From NCBI RefSeq assembly GCF_009429125.1, contig NZ_CP045529.1:3782001-3846000 (forward strand): a DNA stretch of 64,000 nucleotides, in the 5' to 3' direction. Shown piece after piece: positions 1-8,464 of this stretch; position 1 is the first letter of the stretch, and every line of letters starts with the position of its first letter. The stretch comes from Luteimicrobium xylanilyticum. Lineage in GTDB: Bacteria; Actinomycetota; Actinomycetes; Actinomycetales; Cellulomonadaceae. The notes below the pieces were generated by a model. It was not told where the DNA came from, did no database searches, and saw only the letters and a program-made list of their open reading frames with translations. A program made the position numbers and the translations under genes.

Positions 1-319
1 CGCGATCATGAACGCGCTGCTGGAGGAGATCATCGTCGTCGGGTACCTGCACGAGCGCCTGACGGACCTGGGCTGGGGACGCGTGAAGTTCGTGGTGTCG
101 AGCTCGGTGCTGCGGGGCTCCTACCACCTGTACCAGGGCTGGGGGCCGTTCTTCGGCAACATGGCGATGGGCGTCCTGTTCTCGTGCTTCTACCTGTCCC
201 GGTGGGGGAGGCGACGGACCATGCCGCTCGTGGTCGCGCACACGATCCTCGACGTCGTGTCGTTCGTCGGGTACGCCCTCCTTCCCCAGAGCGTGAAGGA
301 CTCGCTCGGTCTCAGCTGA
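1..319 (+). CDS. CPBP family intramembrane metalloprotease, C-terminal part
   Basis: This is the 3' end of a gene that begins before the window; the frame is open back to base 2. CPBP (CAAX protease/Abi) enzymes are polytopic membrane proteases. The visible part starts just before the glutamate motif NALLEEII, which resembles the active-site EExxx region of the family. It continues through hydrophobic segments and a late VVAHTILDVV stretch that supplies the C-terminal histidine motif. Substrate and role cannot be read from this fragment. The next gene, an NADH dehydrogenase, lies 45 bases downstream and need not be related. Confidence 0.75.
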   Translation, partial: AIMNALLEEIIVVGYLHERLTDLGWGRVKFVVSSSVLRGSYHLYQGWGPFFGNMAMGVLFSCFYLSRWGRRRTMPLVVAHTILDVVSFVGYALLPQSVKDSLGLS

Positions 320-364
320 CGGGTCGGCTACGCACCGAGGCCCTGGTGGTCGTACCGTCGAGTC

Positions 365-1609
365 ATGGCAGCAGCGCACACCGAACCGGACGTCATCGTG
401 GTGGGAGGCGGCTTCGCGGGGGTCGCGGCCGCCCTGAAGCTCGGGCGGGCGGGGGTGCGCACGCTCCTGCTCGACACGAACGGGTACACCCAGTTCCAGC
501 CGCTGCTCTACCAGCTCGCGACGGCGCAGGTCGGGGAGTCGGCGATCGCGCGCCCGCTGCGCTCGATCTTCCGCCGGCTCCCGGCCGTCCGGGTGCTCCG
601 CACCGAGGTCACGAAGATCGACGCCGCCCAGCGCTCGGTGACGACCGCCGACGGCGAGACGTTCCAGGCGCCCTCGCTCGTGATCGCGTGCGGCGCGGTC
701 CCCAACTTCTTCAACACCCCCGGCGCCGAGGAGCTGGCCTACCCGCTGTACTCGGCGCACGACGCGCGGAAGCTCGGGAACGCGCTCGTCGACCTGTTCG
801 ACCGCGCCGACTCCGAGGGCAAGCCCGTGCGGGTCGCCGTCGTGGGCGCCGGGCCGACCGGTGTCGAGACCGCGGGGGCGATCGCGGAGAACATCCGCTA
901 CGTCATCCCCGAGCTCTACTCGAAGGAGCTCGCGGACCGCAGCTCGGTGGCGCTCGTCGACATGCTCCCCCACCCGCTCATGCCCTTCTCGGAGCGGTCG
1001 CAGCAGTACACGGCCGAGCAGCTCGAGCGGCGCGGCATCAAGCTCGCGCTCGGCTCCCCCGTCACGGCGGTGTCGCCCGAGGGTCTGACGCTCGGCGACG
1101 ACAAGCTCCCCGCGGACCTCGTCGTGTGGGCGGGCGGCCTCAAGGCCGGTGCCCTGCTGGCCGAGTCGGGGCTGCCGCAGGGGCGAGGGGGCCGCATCGA
1201 CGTCCGGCCCGACCTCACCGTCGAGGGCTTCGAAGGCGTGTACGTCCTCGGCGACGCCGCGAACATCACCGACGCCCGCGGCGACCACCTGCCGCAGCTC
1301 GGCTCGGTCGCCAAGCAGTCCGGGAAGTGGGCGGCGAAGAACATCCTCGCGACGCGCGCGGGCGGCGCGCCGGAGCCCTTCGGGTACGTCGACCGGGGGT
1401 ACATGGCGATGATCGGTCGCGGGGCGGCCGTCGCGGAGCTCGGGCGCAAGCGCGTGTTCCTCGGTGGGTTCCCGGCGTTCCTCGCGTGGCTCGGCGTGCA
1501 CCTCGTGCTGCTGTCCGGGTGGAACCAGCGGGTGCGCGCGGTCGCATCGTGGGTGCCGGACTACCTCACGCAGTCGCGGCCGCACGTCTTCATCGGCCAG
1601 AAGGACTGA
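365..1609 (+). CDS. NAD(P)/FAD-dependent oxidoreductase, type II NADH dehydrogenase (NDH-2)
   Basis: A 414-residue flavoprotein that probably passes electrons from NADH to quinone at the inner face of the membrane without pumping protons. The N-terminal FAD dinucleotide motif VVGGGFAG is at about residues 11-18. The second, NAD-binding, motif VVGAGPTGVE is near 160. The FAD-contact motif VYVLGDAANI is near 294. The last 60 residues are hydrophobic and aromatic (FLGGFPAFLAWLGVHL), the usual NDH-2 membrane anchor. Length is normal for the family. The ATG follows a short leader; the LacI gene begins 29 bases downstream. A ferredoxin reductase-like role is less likely because of the C-terminal anchor. 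Confidence 0.9.
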   Translation: MAAAHTEPDVIVVGGGFAGVAAALKLGRAGVRTLLLDTNGYTQFQPLLYQLATAQVGESAIARPLRSIFRRLPAVRVLRTEVTKIDAAQRSVTTADGETFQAPSLVIACGAVPNFFNTPGAEELAYPLYSAHDARKLGNALVDLFDRADSEGKPVRVAVVGAGPTGVETAGAIAENIRYVIPELYSKELADRSSVALVDMLPHPLMPFSERSQQYTAEQLERRGIKLALGSPVTAVSPEGLTLGDDKLPADLVVWAGGLKAGALLAESGLPQGRGGRIDVRPDLTVEGFEGVYVLGDAANITDARGDHLPQLGSVAKQSGKWAAKNILATRAGGAPEPFGYVDRGYMAMIGRGAAVAELGRKRVFLGGFPAFLAWLGVHLVLLSGWNQRVRAVASWVPDYLTQSRPHVFIGQKD

Positions 1610-1638
1610 CGCCGCCGCCCCGCGGCTACGCTCGGCTC

Positions 1639-2649
1639 ATGCCCACGATCGCCGACGTCGCGCGGCTCGCGGGCGTGTCCGTCTCCACGGTCAGCTACGC
1701 GCTGTCCGGCAAGCGCCCCATCTCCGAGGCGACCCGGGACCGGGTCGCCGACGCGATCCGGCAGCTCGGCTTCAGCCCGCACGCGGGCGCCCAGGCGCTC
1801 GCGAGCAACCGGACGGGCGTCGTCGGGCTCGTCGTCCCCCTCCGGGCCCTCGAGACGAACTCCGCGACCGTCATGGAGGTCGTGACCGGCGTCATCACCG
1901 CCGCGCGCACCCACGGCGACGACGTCCTCGTGATCACCGAGGACGACGTCGACGCCGTCCAGCGTCTCGCCGCCGGCTCACGCGTCGACGCGCTCGTGCT
2001 CATGGACGTCGAGCGCCACGACCCGCGCCTGCCGCTCCTGGAGGCGGTCCGTCAGCCCGCGGTCCTCATCGGCGTGCCCAGCGACACCCACGGGCTCGCG
2101 TGCGTGGACCTCGACTTCGCTGCGGCCGGTCGTCTCGCGGTCGAGCACCTCGCGGGCCACGGGCACACCGGGGTCGCCCTGCTCGGGGCGCCCGCGGCCG
2201 CGATCCGCCGCAACGCGAACTACGCCGTGCGGATCATCGGCGGCTTCCGGGCCGAAGCGGTGCGGTCGGGTGCCCGGCACACGGTCGTCCCGTGCGAGAC
2301 GTCGTACCCGGCCGCCGCCGCGGCTGTCGCGCAGGCGTTCGACGAGGTCGAGGGCCTCACCGCGCTCGTCGTGCACAACGAGGCCGCGCTGCCGGGCGTG
2401 CTCGATGCGCTGGCCCGCCGGGGGCTGTCCGTCCCCGACGACGTGTCCGTGCTCGCTGTCAGCCCGCGCGGCCTGGCCGAGCACCTCGCGGTCCCGCTGT
2501 CCGTGATCGACGTGCCGAGCGTCGAGATCGGACACATCGCGGTGCAGATGGCCGTCGAGCGCCAGGACGAGCCGCTGCCCGCCGAGACCCGCCTGCTCGC
2601 CCCGGTGCTCATCGAGAACGGGAGCTGCGCCGCGCCATCGGCGGGCTGA
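1639..2649 (+). CDS. LacI family transcriptional regulator
   Basis: A 336-residue LacI/GalR repressor. The N-terminal helix-turn-helix (IADVARLAGVSVSTVS, residues 4-19) and hinge helix (ALASNRTGVVGLVVP) are complete. A periplasmic-binding-protein-like sugar-binding domain follows to the end. The start was set at the ATG that puts the helix-turn-helix at the extreme N terminus, although the frame is open far upstream. No sugar transporter or glycosidase lies next to it, so its effector and targets are unknown; neighbours are NDH-2 upstream and a convergent DUF308 protein 7 bases away. Confidence 0.92.
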   Translation: MPTIADVARLAGVSVSTVSYALSGKRPISEATRDRVADAIRQLGFSPHAGAQALASNRTGVVGLVVPLRALETNSATVMEVVTGVITAARTHGDDVLVITEDDVDAVQRLAAGSRVDALVLMDVERHDPRLPLLEAVRQPAVLIGVPSDTHGLACVDLDFAAAGRLAVEHLAGHGHTGVALLGAPAAAIRRNANYAVRIIGGFRAEAVRSGARHTVVPCETSYPAAAAAVAQAFDEVEGLTALVVHNEAALPGVLDALARRGLSVPDDVSVLAVSPRGLAEHLAVPLSVIDVPSVEIGHIAVQMAVERQDEPLPAETRLLAPVLIENGSCAAPSAG

Positions 2650-2656
2650 GCCGCTC

Positions 2657-3544
2657 TCAGCTCCCGCTGCCCTCGCCGGGCTCGTGGCGCGGACGCTCGG
2701 TGGGCTCCGTCGTCGGAGGGGCCGTCGCCGCGCGCGGCGTCGTGCCCCTTTGCTCCTTCTCCGGGCCCGACGGCGCGGCCTTCTTCTCGTCCCTCGCCGC
2801 CGGCCCGTCCGGCCGCGACGGGCGGGAGGCCGGTCGCGGAGCACCCTCCCCCACGCCGCCGAGCACGAGGCGCGCCGGTGCGGCCGCGCCACCCCGCTCG
2901 GCGAGCTGTGCGCGCAACGACCGCAGCTCGAGCGCGAGCGTCCGGGTCGCGAACCCCGTCACCACGAAGATCGCGCCCATCACCCAGGCGAAGAACGCGA
3001 AGACGAGGGCCGTCGTCTGCTGGACGTCGCCGTCGGGCAGACGGAACACCAGGAGGATCCCGAACAGGAACGACACGACGCCCGCCGTGAGCTCCCACGA
3101 CCACTCGATGTCACGCGACCGCGCCAGCACGCCCGCGGTGACGATGAGCGTCACGCCGAGCGCGATCACCCACGCGGCGAGCACGTAGTAGAGGGCCTTG
3201 GCGGTCAGGTCGGGCCACACGAGCACCACCACGCCGAGGACGACGGCGACCGCGGTCTGCGTGAGCCACACCTGCCAGCTCGACTGGTTCCGGTGCCACA
3301 GTGCGGCGAGCGCGGCGACGAGGCCGTCGGCGATCATGAACGCGCCGAGCACCCAGCGCATGCGGTCGAGGTCGCTGCGCACGGGGTCGATGAGCAGCAG
3401 CAGCCCCAGCACGAGCAGCAGCACGCCGCGGACGATCGCCACGAGCCACACCCGCCGAAATTCGGGCGGTGCCTGGTTCTTCGTGCTCTTCGCCGCGCCG
3501 CGCTGCTCGTCGCGATCCGACCCCGAGGACGTCGTCGCTGTCAT
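2657..3544 (-). CDS. DUF308/HdeD-like integral membrane protein
   Basis: A 295-residue membrane protein. After about 35 polar residues there are roughly six alternating hydrophobic segments with basic turns (for example LLVLGLLLLIDP and ALIVTAGVL-like stretches), the pattern of DUF308/HdeD proteins. These are linked to acid or envelope stress in enterobacteria but are uncharacterised in actinobacteria. The C-terminal 80 residues are charged and rich in Pro, Ala, Glu and Arg, and probably cytoplasmic. The ATG at 3544 was preferred to longer alternatives because the upstream extension has no hydrophobic or conserved character. It converges on the LacI gene with a 7-base gap. Confidence 0.75.
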   Translation of the reverse strand: MTATTSSGSDRDEQRGAAKSTKNQAPPEFRRVWLVAIVRGVLLLVLGLLLLIDPVRSDLDRMRWVLGAFMIADGLVAALAALWHRNQSSWQVWLTQTAVAVVLGVVVLVWPDLTAKALYYVLAAWVIALGVTLIVTAGVLARSRDIEWSWELTAGVVSFLFGILLVFRLPDGDVQQTTALVFAFFAWVMGAIFVVTGFATRTLALELRSLRAQLAERGGAAAPARLVLGGVGEGAPRPASRPSRPDGPAARDEKKAAPSGPEKEQRGTTPRAATAPPTTEPTERPRHEPGEGSGS

Positions 3545-4260
3545 GCTCGCCACGCTACCGACGGGCCCCGTCGCTCGCCCGACGACACCCGTCCGGCAGC
3601 CTCCTACTCCCGAGCGATCCGTATGTGCTGATGCGCGAGCAGTCTCGCTGCGCCCTCGCAAGCCCCCGTGACGGCATCGCGCGGCGCACCACGCCTGACG
3701 ACGCCGCCGGCAGATGCGGACCCACCAGAGTCGGCATCCTTCGGCGCCGTAACGAGCCCGGCCACGTAGGTCGAGTTCCAGCAGGGCATCACCAACTACC
3801 GGCAGACTTCGGTGCGTGAATAGCAAGTACGTCGAAGCACATCTCGAGGTCGTCCGGGAGCTATCTCGCGGCGGTGGCCCGCTCGGACGTGTGAGCACCG
3901 ACGCGACGACCAACAACTCCCGGTCGTTCTTTGGCGGTCAGTCAGGACACCCAATCTCGGTCGTGAGAGCCTGCATCGTCGGCTGCTCGACGAGGCCCGC
4001 AACGACAATCGAACGTGCACGCCGACCGGCGCAAGATCGTCCTCGCGGGGCCGCCCGTTGCCGGCAAGTCCACGGCTCTGGCCAAGCTGCTCGAGGACGA
4101 ACGCGACGTCTGGCTGGTGACCTCGAGGGCGACCCACATCGACCTGTCACCCATCTCGGCAACAGTTCACCCTCGATCGGGCATGTCGTGCCCATCGGTC
4201 GGGAGCTGAGCCTGCCAGACTCCCTGGGTTCTTTCGGGCGCCGCCGGCGGGCTGGAGACT
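3545..4260. other. gene-poor stretch with decayed coding remnants
   Basis: About 700 bases without an intact gene. It contains the upstream region of the DUF308 gene, a GTG-started open frame from 3816 whose first 25 codons look protein-like but soon turn arginine-rich and low in sense, and the Walker A remnant at 4015-4209. The right end is the insertion point of the IS5-type element. I read it as decayed, horizontally acquired sequence at the left edge of the island. Confidence 0.5.
4015..4209 (+). pseudogene. P-loop ATPase/kinase fragment
   Basis: A 64-codon frame whose first 45 residues look real: a strand followed by LAGPPVAGKSTALAKLL, a good Walker A motif, then a second strand. After DLSPIS the frame loses protein character and stops, about 50 bases before the IS5-type element begins. 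No Walker B or the rest of an ATPase domain is present on either side of the element. It is probably the 5' stump of an AAA or nucleotide-kinase gene. The GTG start is uncertain. Confidence 0.4.
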
Positions 4261-4308
4261 AGGGCGTGTCTCCAAACCGTTTGGTCGGGCGCGCGGCATA
4301 CTCGCGGG

Positions 4309-4693
4309 GTGAGTTCGAGGACGTCGGTGTTGACCGATGAGCAGTGGGAGCGGATCGCACCGTTCATGCCGAAGGCGGGCCCGAAGGGCGGTCGCCCGCA
4401 CGCGGATCACCGTGTGGTGATGGAAGGGATCATCTACCGGTATCGGACGGGGATCCCCTGGCGGGACCTGCCCCGTGAGACCTTCGGCCCGTACCAGACG
4501 GTCTGGAAGCGGCATCACCGGTTCGTGGTGGACGGGACGTGGGACCAGATCTGGTCGGCGCTGCTCGCGCAGGCGGACGCGGACGGGCAGATCGACTGGG
4601 AGGTCGCGGTCGACTCCACGATCAACCGGGCCCACCAGCACGCGACGAACACGACCCGTCCCGAGCAGGACACGGGGGGCCGCGGCGAATCAC
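4309..4693 (+). pseudogene. IS5-family transposase, 5' part
   Basis: The first 128 codons of an IS427-type DDE transposase, from a GTG 36 bases inside the inverted repeat. The DUF4096-like N-terminal region is intact (LTDEQWERIAPFMP, GIPWRDLP, WKRHHRF), followed by the first catalytic aspartate in EVAVDSTINRAHQH. The ISL3 element follows at 4694. Even after removing ISL3 and one target copy, this part is one base out of frame with the 3' part at 6162. The shift falls near a run of six G at 4674-4679, so either a programmed frameshift or a one-base indel is needed. Confidence 0.88.
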
Positions 4694-6153
4694 GGCTCTT
4701 CGTCGATCCGGTGGGGATCAGGTCGTGAGGCCGCCGGCGGCGAGGAGCATGCGGAGGCGGTAGTTGTCGTAGTTGCGGTAGCCGCGGGCGAGGCGGCGGT
4801 GGAGCTCGATGAGCCCGTTGACGGCCTCGGTCGGCCCGTTGTTCTGGCGGCCGGTATCGAAGTAGGCGAGGAACGCGTCCCGCCAGCGCCTGAGGGTCCG
4901 CCCGAGCCGGGCGACCTCGGGGATCGGGCAGGTGTGGAACGAGTTCAGGACGTGCTCGGCCAGCTTGCGGCCGTCGGCGAGGTCGCGTGCGTGGTAGGCG
5001 GCGCGTAGGTCCTGGGCGCACTGCCAGGCGACGAACACTTCTTCGTGGGCGTCGTTGGCTTCGAGCGCCCGGGTCAGGCGCGCCCACTGCTTGTCGGTCA
5101 GGTGCTCCGCGCCGGCACGCAGGATGGTCTGGATCCCGAACAGGGGGTCGCCCTTGCGGCCGCGGTGCCCGGTGGTGTCTTGCTGGACGCGGCGTCTGAC
5201 CTCGTCGACCACGGCGGTGCCGAGCTTGACGACGTGGAACGCGTCCAGGACCGCGGTCGCGTCGGCGAGCTGGTCGTCGATCGCGGCCTTGTAGCCCCCG
5301 AACGGGTCGAGCGCCGCGACAGCGATCTTCGCCCGGAACGCTTCGCCGCGCTCATTGAGCCAGTCGGCGTAAGCCTTCTTCGACCGGCCAGGCACCAGGT
5401 CCAGCAGCCGGGCGCGCACGCGGCCCTTCTCGTCGCGGGTCAGGTCGACCATCCCGGTCAGCTCCTTGGGGCCGCGCACGTGCCGGTCGCCGTGGTGCCA
5501 GATGTGCTCGTCCACCCCCAGGGACCTGACGCCGGCGAACCGGGACTCGTCACCAGCGAGACGTTCGAGGACGGGCTTGATCGCACGCCACAGCGCCCAC
5601 CAGGACACCGCGAGGCGGCGTGCCAGTCCGGCGATCGTGGCGTGCTCACGGCGCAGCTGCCCGATCGCCCACGCCACCGCCCGGACCGTGATCGAGCCCC
5701 GCGCCGCGACCAGGGTCGGGACCTGCTCGGTGAACGTCCCGCGAGGACACCCAGCTTCCGGGCAGCGCCACATGCGTTGCCGCCACACGAGCCGGACCCG
5801 GACGTCACCGTGCGGCACGTCATGCAGGACGCGCCTGCGCCTGCCCCGGCTCGGCGCGACGACCCCGCAGTCCGGGCAGCCCATCCGGTGCCACGGCGTC
5901 GACACCGTGACCGTCATCGACGTTTCGGCCCGCTCGACCGACTCGACGCTGACCTCAGACAGGCCGAGCAGCACATCACAACGGGCACAAGGATCAGTAG
6001 TAGTGGGCGCGCCAGCGCACCCCGTAGCGTTGGACAACGTCGAGGTCCTCGAAGTCGATCAGTGGTTGGCGCTTCTGATCATCGGGGACCTCGACCCCTA
6101 CACCCAGCCCGTCACACCGCCGCCGTCACTCCCCACCAGATCGGCGAAGAGCC
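4694..6153. mobile_element. ISL3-family insertion sequence nested in the IS5-type element
   Basis: The 1,460-bp element has 23-bp imperfect terminal inverted repeats beginning GGCTCTTCG (4694-4716 and 6131-6153; two mismatches). It is flanked by a perfect 8-bp direct repeat, CGAATCAC, at 4686-4693 and 6154-6161. Eight-base target duplications are characteristic of the ISL3 family. The perfect duplication and complete transposase suggest a fairly recent insertion and possible activity. Confidence 0.95.
4718..6037 (-). CDS. ISL3 family transposase
   Basis: A complete DDE transposase of up to 439 residues, occupying nearly all of the ISL3 element. It has the family's N-terminal zinc-ribbon (GCPDCGVV ... 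CPEAGCPRGTF), a helix-turn-helix region, then catalytic motifs SLGVDEHIWHHG, DAFHVVKL and NNGPTEAVNGLI carrying the D, D and E residues. The longest frame starts at a TTG at 6037. A GTG codon about 20 residues later (VLLGLSEVSVESVE) is an equally plausible start. It is antisense to the host transposase gene. No stop codons or frameshifts are seen. Confidence 0.93.
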   Translation of the reverse strand: MSNATGCAGAPTTTDPCARCDVLLGLSEVSVESVERAETSMTVTVSTPWHRMGCPDCGVVAPSRGRRRRVLHDVPHGDVRVRLVWRQRMWRCPEAGCPRGTFTEQVPTLVAARGSITVRAVAWAIGQLRREHATIAGLARRLAVSWWALWRAIKPVLERLAGDESRFAGVRSLGVDEHIWHHGDRHVRGPKELTGMVDLTRDEKGRVRARLLDLVPGRSKKAYADWLNERGEAFRAKIAVAALDPFGGYKAAIDDQLADATAVLDAFHVVKLGTAVVDEVRRRVQQDTTGHRGRKGDPLFGIQTILRAGAEHLTDKQWARLTRALEANDAHEEVFVAWQCAQDLRAAYHARDLADGRKLAEHVLNSFHTCPIPEVARLGRTLRRWRDAFLAYFDTGRQNNGPTEAVNGLIELHRRLARGYRNYDNYRLRMLLAAGGLTT

Positions 6154-6161
6154 CGAATCAC

Positions 6162-6686
6162 AAGAACCGCGACCGTGAGCCTGTCCACAACGAACCTGCA
6201 GGTCACGGGATCGGAAGATCTCGTGGTGGGCTGACGACCAAGGTCCACCACGCGGTGGACGGTCGGGGCCGGCCCTTGGCCGCGGTCGTGACCGCTGGGC
6301 AGTGTCACGACGGCCAGCAGCTCAAGGCCGTCCTGGCCGACATCTGGGTACCCCGCGAGGTCGGTCGCCCACGCACGACGCCGGACGCGTTGCTCGCGGA
6401 CAAGGCCTACTCGTCCGCAGCCACCCGCGCCGACCTGCGCGCCCGGCGCATCCAGGCCGTGATCCCCGAACGCGCCGACCAGAAGGCCAACCGCAAGCGC
6501 AAGGGCTCCGCCGGCGGTCGGCCACCGGTGACTGACTTCGAGAAGTACAAGAAGCGCAACGTCGTCGAACGGTCCTTCAACCTGCTCAAACAGTGGCGCG
6601 CCCTGGCCACCCGTTACGACAAGCACGCCACGATCTACCGCGGCGCGGTCGTCCTGGCCGCCATCATCGTCTGGCTACGCAGTTAG
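6162..6686 (+). pseudogene. IS5-family transposase, 3' part
   Basis: The C-terminal half of the interrupted IS427-type transposase. It carries the typical GIGRSRGGLTTKVHHAVDG segment, the second aspartate region (ALLADKAYSS), the basic stretch QKANRKRKG and the terminal catalytic glutamate context NVVERSFNLLKQWRALATRYDK. The TAG stop touches the right inverted repeat. It has no start of its own and would be expressed only if ISL3 excised and the frame were restored. Confidence 0.88.
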
Positions 6687-6755
6687 GAGACACGCCCTAG
6701 CCCTCACCCATGCATGCTGCGGTCCGCTCGATCCATCGAGACGCAGGAGGCAGAT

Positions 6756-7217
6756 GTGAGGATCGGCAACGCGGTCATGGTCCGGGCAGTCGCGGCGGCG
6801 TTCGTTGGCGCGCTTGCGCTGACAGGCCTGTCAGGGTGTTCCGCCGCCGAAGTTGGCAAGCACTGTGACTTCAACGTCGCCAACCCCCACGAGTCAGCCG
6901 GCATGCTGAAGAAGGGTCACCCCGGGTATGTCGACGCCAAGGCCGGTGTGACGTGCTCGGTGGCTCTGACGAGCCTGACTGCGACGATCAAGATGCAGAA
7001 GAAGGTCAGCGGGAAGTGGAAGGATGTGGCCGGTACGAGCCACACCGAACACTGGACGAACACCAAGGCCAAGAAGAAGTACACGGTCATGACCGGTGAG
7101 ATGCACCAGTGCAAGGGAGAGTTCCGCGCGGCCGCCTCGGGCAATGGCGTCTACCAGGGCAAAACGAGCGGCTCGCTCGCCTGGCAGTACGGGAAGGCCG
7201 TCACGAACCCTTGTTGA
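6756..7217 (+). CDS. putative secreted lipoprotein
   Basis: A 153-residue protein with a lipoprotein signal peptide: a short basic N terminus, a hydrophobic alanine-rich core, and the lipobox LSGC at about residues 25-28. The mature part is lysine-rich with three further cysteines (HCDF, VTCSV, HQCKG), plus a terminal one, so disulfides are likely. No family was recognised. The GTG start is chosen because AGGAGG lies at 6745-6750, five bases upstream; an ATG at 6714 would include the flank of the IS. Its stop overlaps the proposed TTG start of the next gene. Codon use is less GC-rich than nearby housekeeping genes, consistent with transfer. Confidence 0.7.
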   Translation: MRIGNAVMVRAVAAAFVGALALTGLSGCSAAEVGKHCDFNVANPHESAGMLKKGHPGYVDAKAGVTCSVALTSLTATIKMQKKVSGKWKDVAGTSHTEHWTNTKAKKKYTVMTGEMHQCKGEFRAAASGNGVYQGKTSGSLAWQYGKAVTNPC

Positions 7218-7990
7218 GTGCTGATCCTTCACGCGACCGGCGCCTCGCGCTTACTGGAGCGAGCGCGCCGGTCGCTCTCGGCGTGGCACTCGGCGCCGGG
7301 GAGGCAAGCGTGCTCGCGCGCACGGCGGCTGTGGTTGCGGTGGCGCTGTGCTTGATCGCGGGGCGGGCAGGACCTCGTGCCTACACACTGCAGTGGTACG
7401 CGGCCGGCGTAGTTGCGGGAGTGACCGCCCTCTTCCCCAGCTGGCCCATCGTGCTCGTCGGTCTTGTGGTGCTCGTCGCCGTGCCCGGCTTGAGGGAACT
7501 GCTGCGACCGGCACCGATAGGGGCCCGGTTGGTCGCAACGTGGGGCGTCGTCACCGGGCTGAGTGCCGTGCTCGCGTACGCATGGTGGCGATGGGCGAAC
7601 AAGAGCGCGTCCTACGACTTCCTGCCCGCATGGGTGCCAGACCAGAAGGTGTGGATCGCGGTCGCGGTTGTCGTCGGTGCTCTCGCGAACTCCTTTTACG
7701 AGGAACTGCTGTGGCGCGGTGCGCTGCTCGTGGGACCGCGGCGCAGTTACGGGACGGTCTTGGCATCCTCGGTCGGCTTCGGCCTGGCTCACGCCAACGG
7801 CCTCCCCGACGGGCTCGCAGGAGTTCTGTTGACCTTTACCTTGGGTCTTGTACTTTGTTGGGTCGTCTCACATCAGAAGGGGCGGCTGCCGTTGGCGATC
7901 GCGACCCACGTCATCTGCGACATCGTTCTGCTCGGAGCGGTCTCCGGGCTCTTCACAGGCTCGGAGGCATCCACGTGGTCATGGGCTTAG
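7214..7990 (+). CDS. CPBP family intramembrane metalloprotease
   Basis: A roughly 258-residue polytopic membrane protein with about seven hydrophobic segments. The CPBP active-site motifs are all present: EELLWRGAL, FGLAHANG and a later HVICDIV. Members cleave prenylated or other membrane proteins and are often linked to bacteriocin immunity. No usual start codon fits well. TTG at 7214 overlaps the TGA of the lipoprotein gene and is my best guess, so the N terminus is uncertain. The 3' end overlaps the next gene by 10 bases, suggesting a three-gene translational unit. Confidence 0.8.
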   Translation: MSADPSRDRRLALTGASAPVALGVALGAGEASVLARTAAVVAVALCLIAGRAGPRAYTLQWYAAGVVAGVTALFPSWPIVLVGLVVLVAVPGLRELLRPAPIGARLVATWGVVTGLSAVLAYAWWRWANKSASYDFLPAWVPDQKVWIAVAVVVGALANSFYEELLWRGALLVGPRRSYGTVLASSVGFGLAHANGLPDGLAGVLLTFTLGLVLCWVVSHQKGRLPLAIATHVICDIVLLGAVSGLFTGSEASTWSWA

Positions 7991-8382
7991 GCACTCTCCT
8001 TGTCGGCAAGATCGACCAGACACTCGCCGGTGTTGCCCGTCCGGCCTCCGTCCTGGGCGGTGACACTGTCCTCGTCGTTCCCCTGGACGAGACCTCCACC
8101 GTGATCAGACTCGAGCTCGCGCCCGGCGAGTGCCACCTGTACTTCGGTGGAGGCGCGCATGTCCCACTCGCCCTTGAGGACGAAGAGGACGCCGATACGA
8201 TCGTCGACCGGGTCGTCGCAATCACAAGAGGCGACGCATTCGAGGGCTACTCGTATGTGGACGGCACGCTCGTGCGCACCGCCGAGATCTACGGGCATCG
8301 AGGCAACTCTTTGGTCGGTGAGACCGGCCAAGCGTCGGTGCGCCGCCGGGCTCGTGCCTGGGAGCCTCGGCCGACGAGCTAA
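7981..8382 (+). CDS. hypothetical protein
   Basis: A 133-residue protein of unknown function. It looks like a mixed alpha/beta cytoplasmic domain: beta-rich opening (TVLVVPLDETSTVIRLEL), an acidic helix (ALEDEEDADTIVDRVV), then a basic tail. There is no signal peptide or membrane segment. The ATG overlaps the end of the CPBP protease gene by 10 bases, which favours co-expression. A role as a partner or immunity factor for the protease/lipoprotein pair is possible but only inferred from position. Confidence 0.55.
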   Translation: MGLGTLLVGKIDQTLAGVARPASVLGGDTVLVVPLDETSTVIRLELAPGECHLYFGGGAHVPLALEDEEDADTIVDRVVAITRGDAFEGYSYVDGTLVRTAEIYGHRGNSLVGETGQASVRRRARAWEPRPTS

Positions 8383-8464
8383 CGGCGCTTCTCTGGGCCT
8401 GAGCGAGCGGTCACCGAGTGCACGAAACCACCGGCGGCCGCCGACACGGGAGACGAACACACCA

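Larger units (their letters stand above)
4261..6698. mobile_element. IS5-family (IS427-like) insertion sequence, interrupted
   Basis: The element is bounded by perfect 13-bp inverted repeats: AGGGCGTGTCTCC at 4261-4273 and its complement at 6686-6698. Counting the repeat as 12 bp leaves TA on both sides, consistent with a 2-bp target duplication. Without the nested element it would be about 970 bp, the usual IS427 size, and would carry one transposase gene reading left to right. The gene is split at 4694 by an ISL3-type insertion, so this copy is inactive in cis. Confidence 0.9.

Noticed and set aside
3816-4262. A 148-codon open frame as a real gene
   Set aside because: Only the first 25 codons look protein-like; the rest is Arg-rich and runs into the IS end. 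It is described as a remnant.
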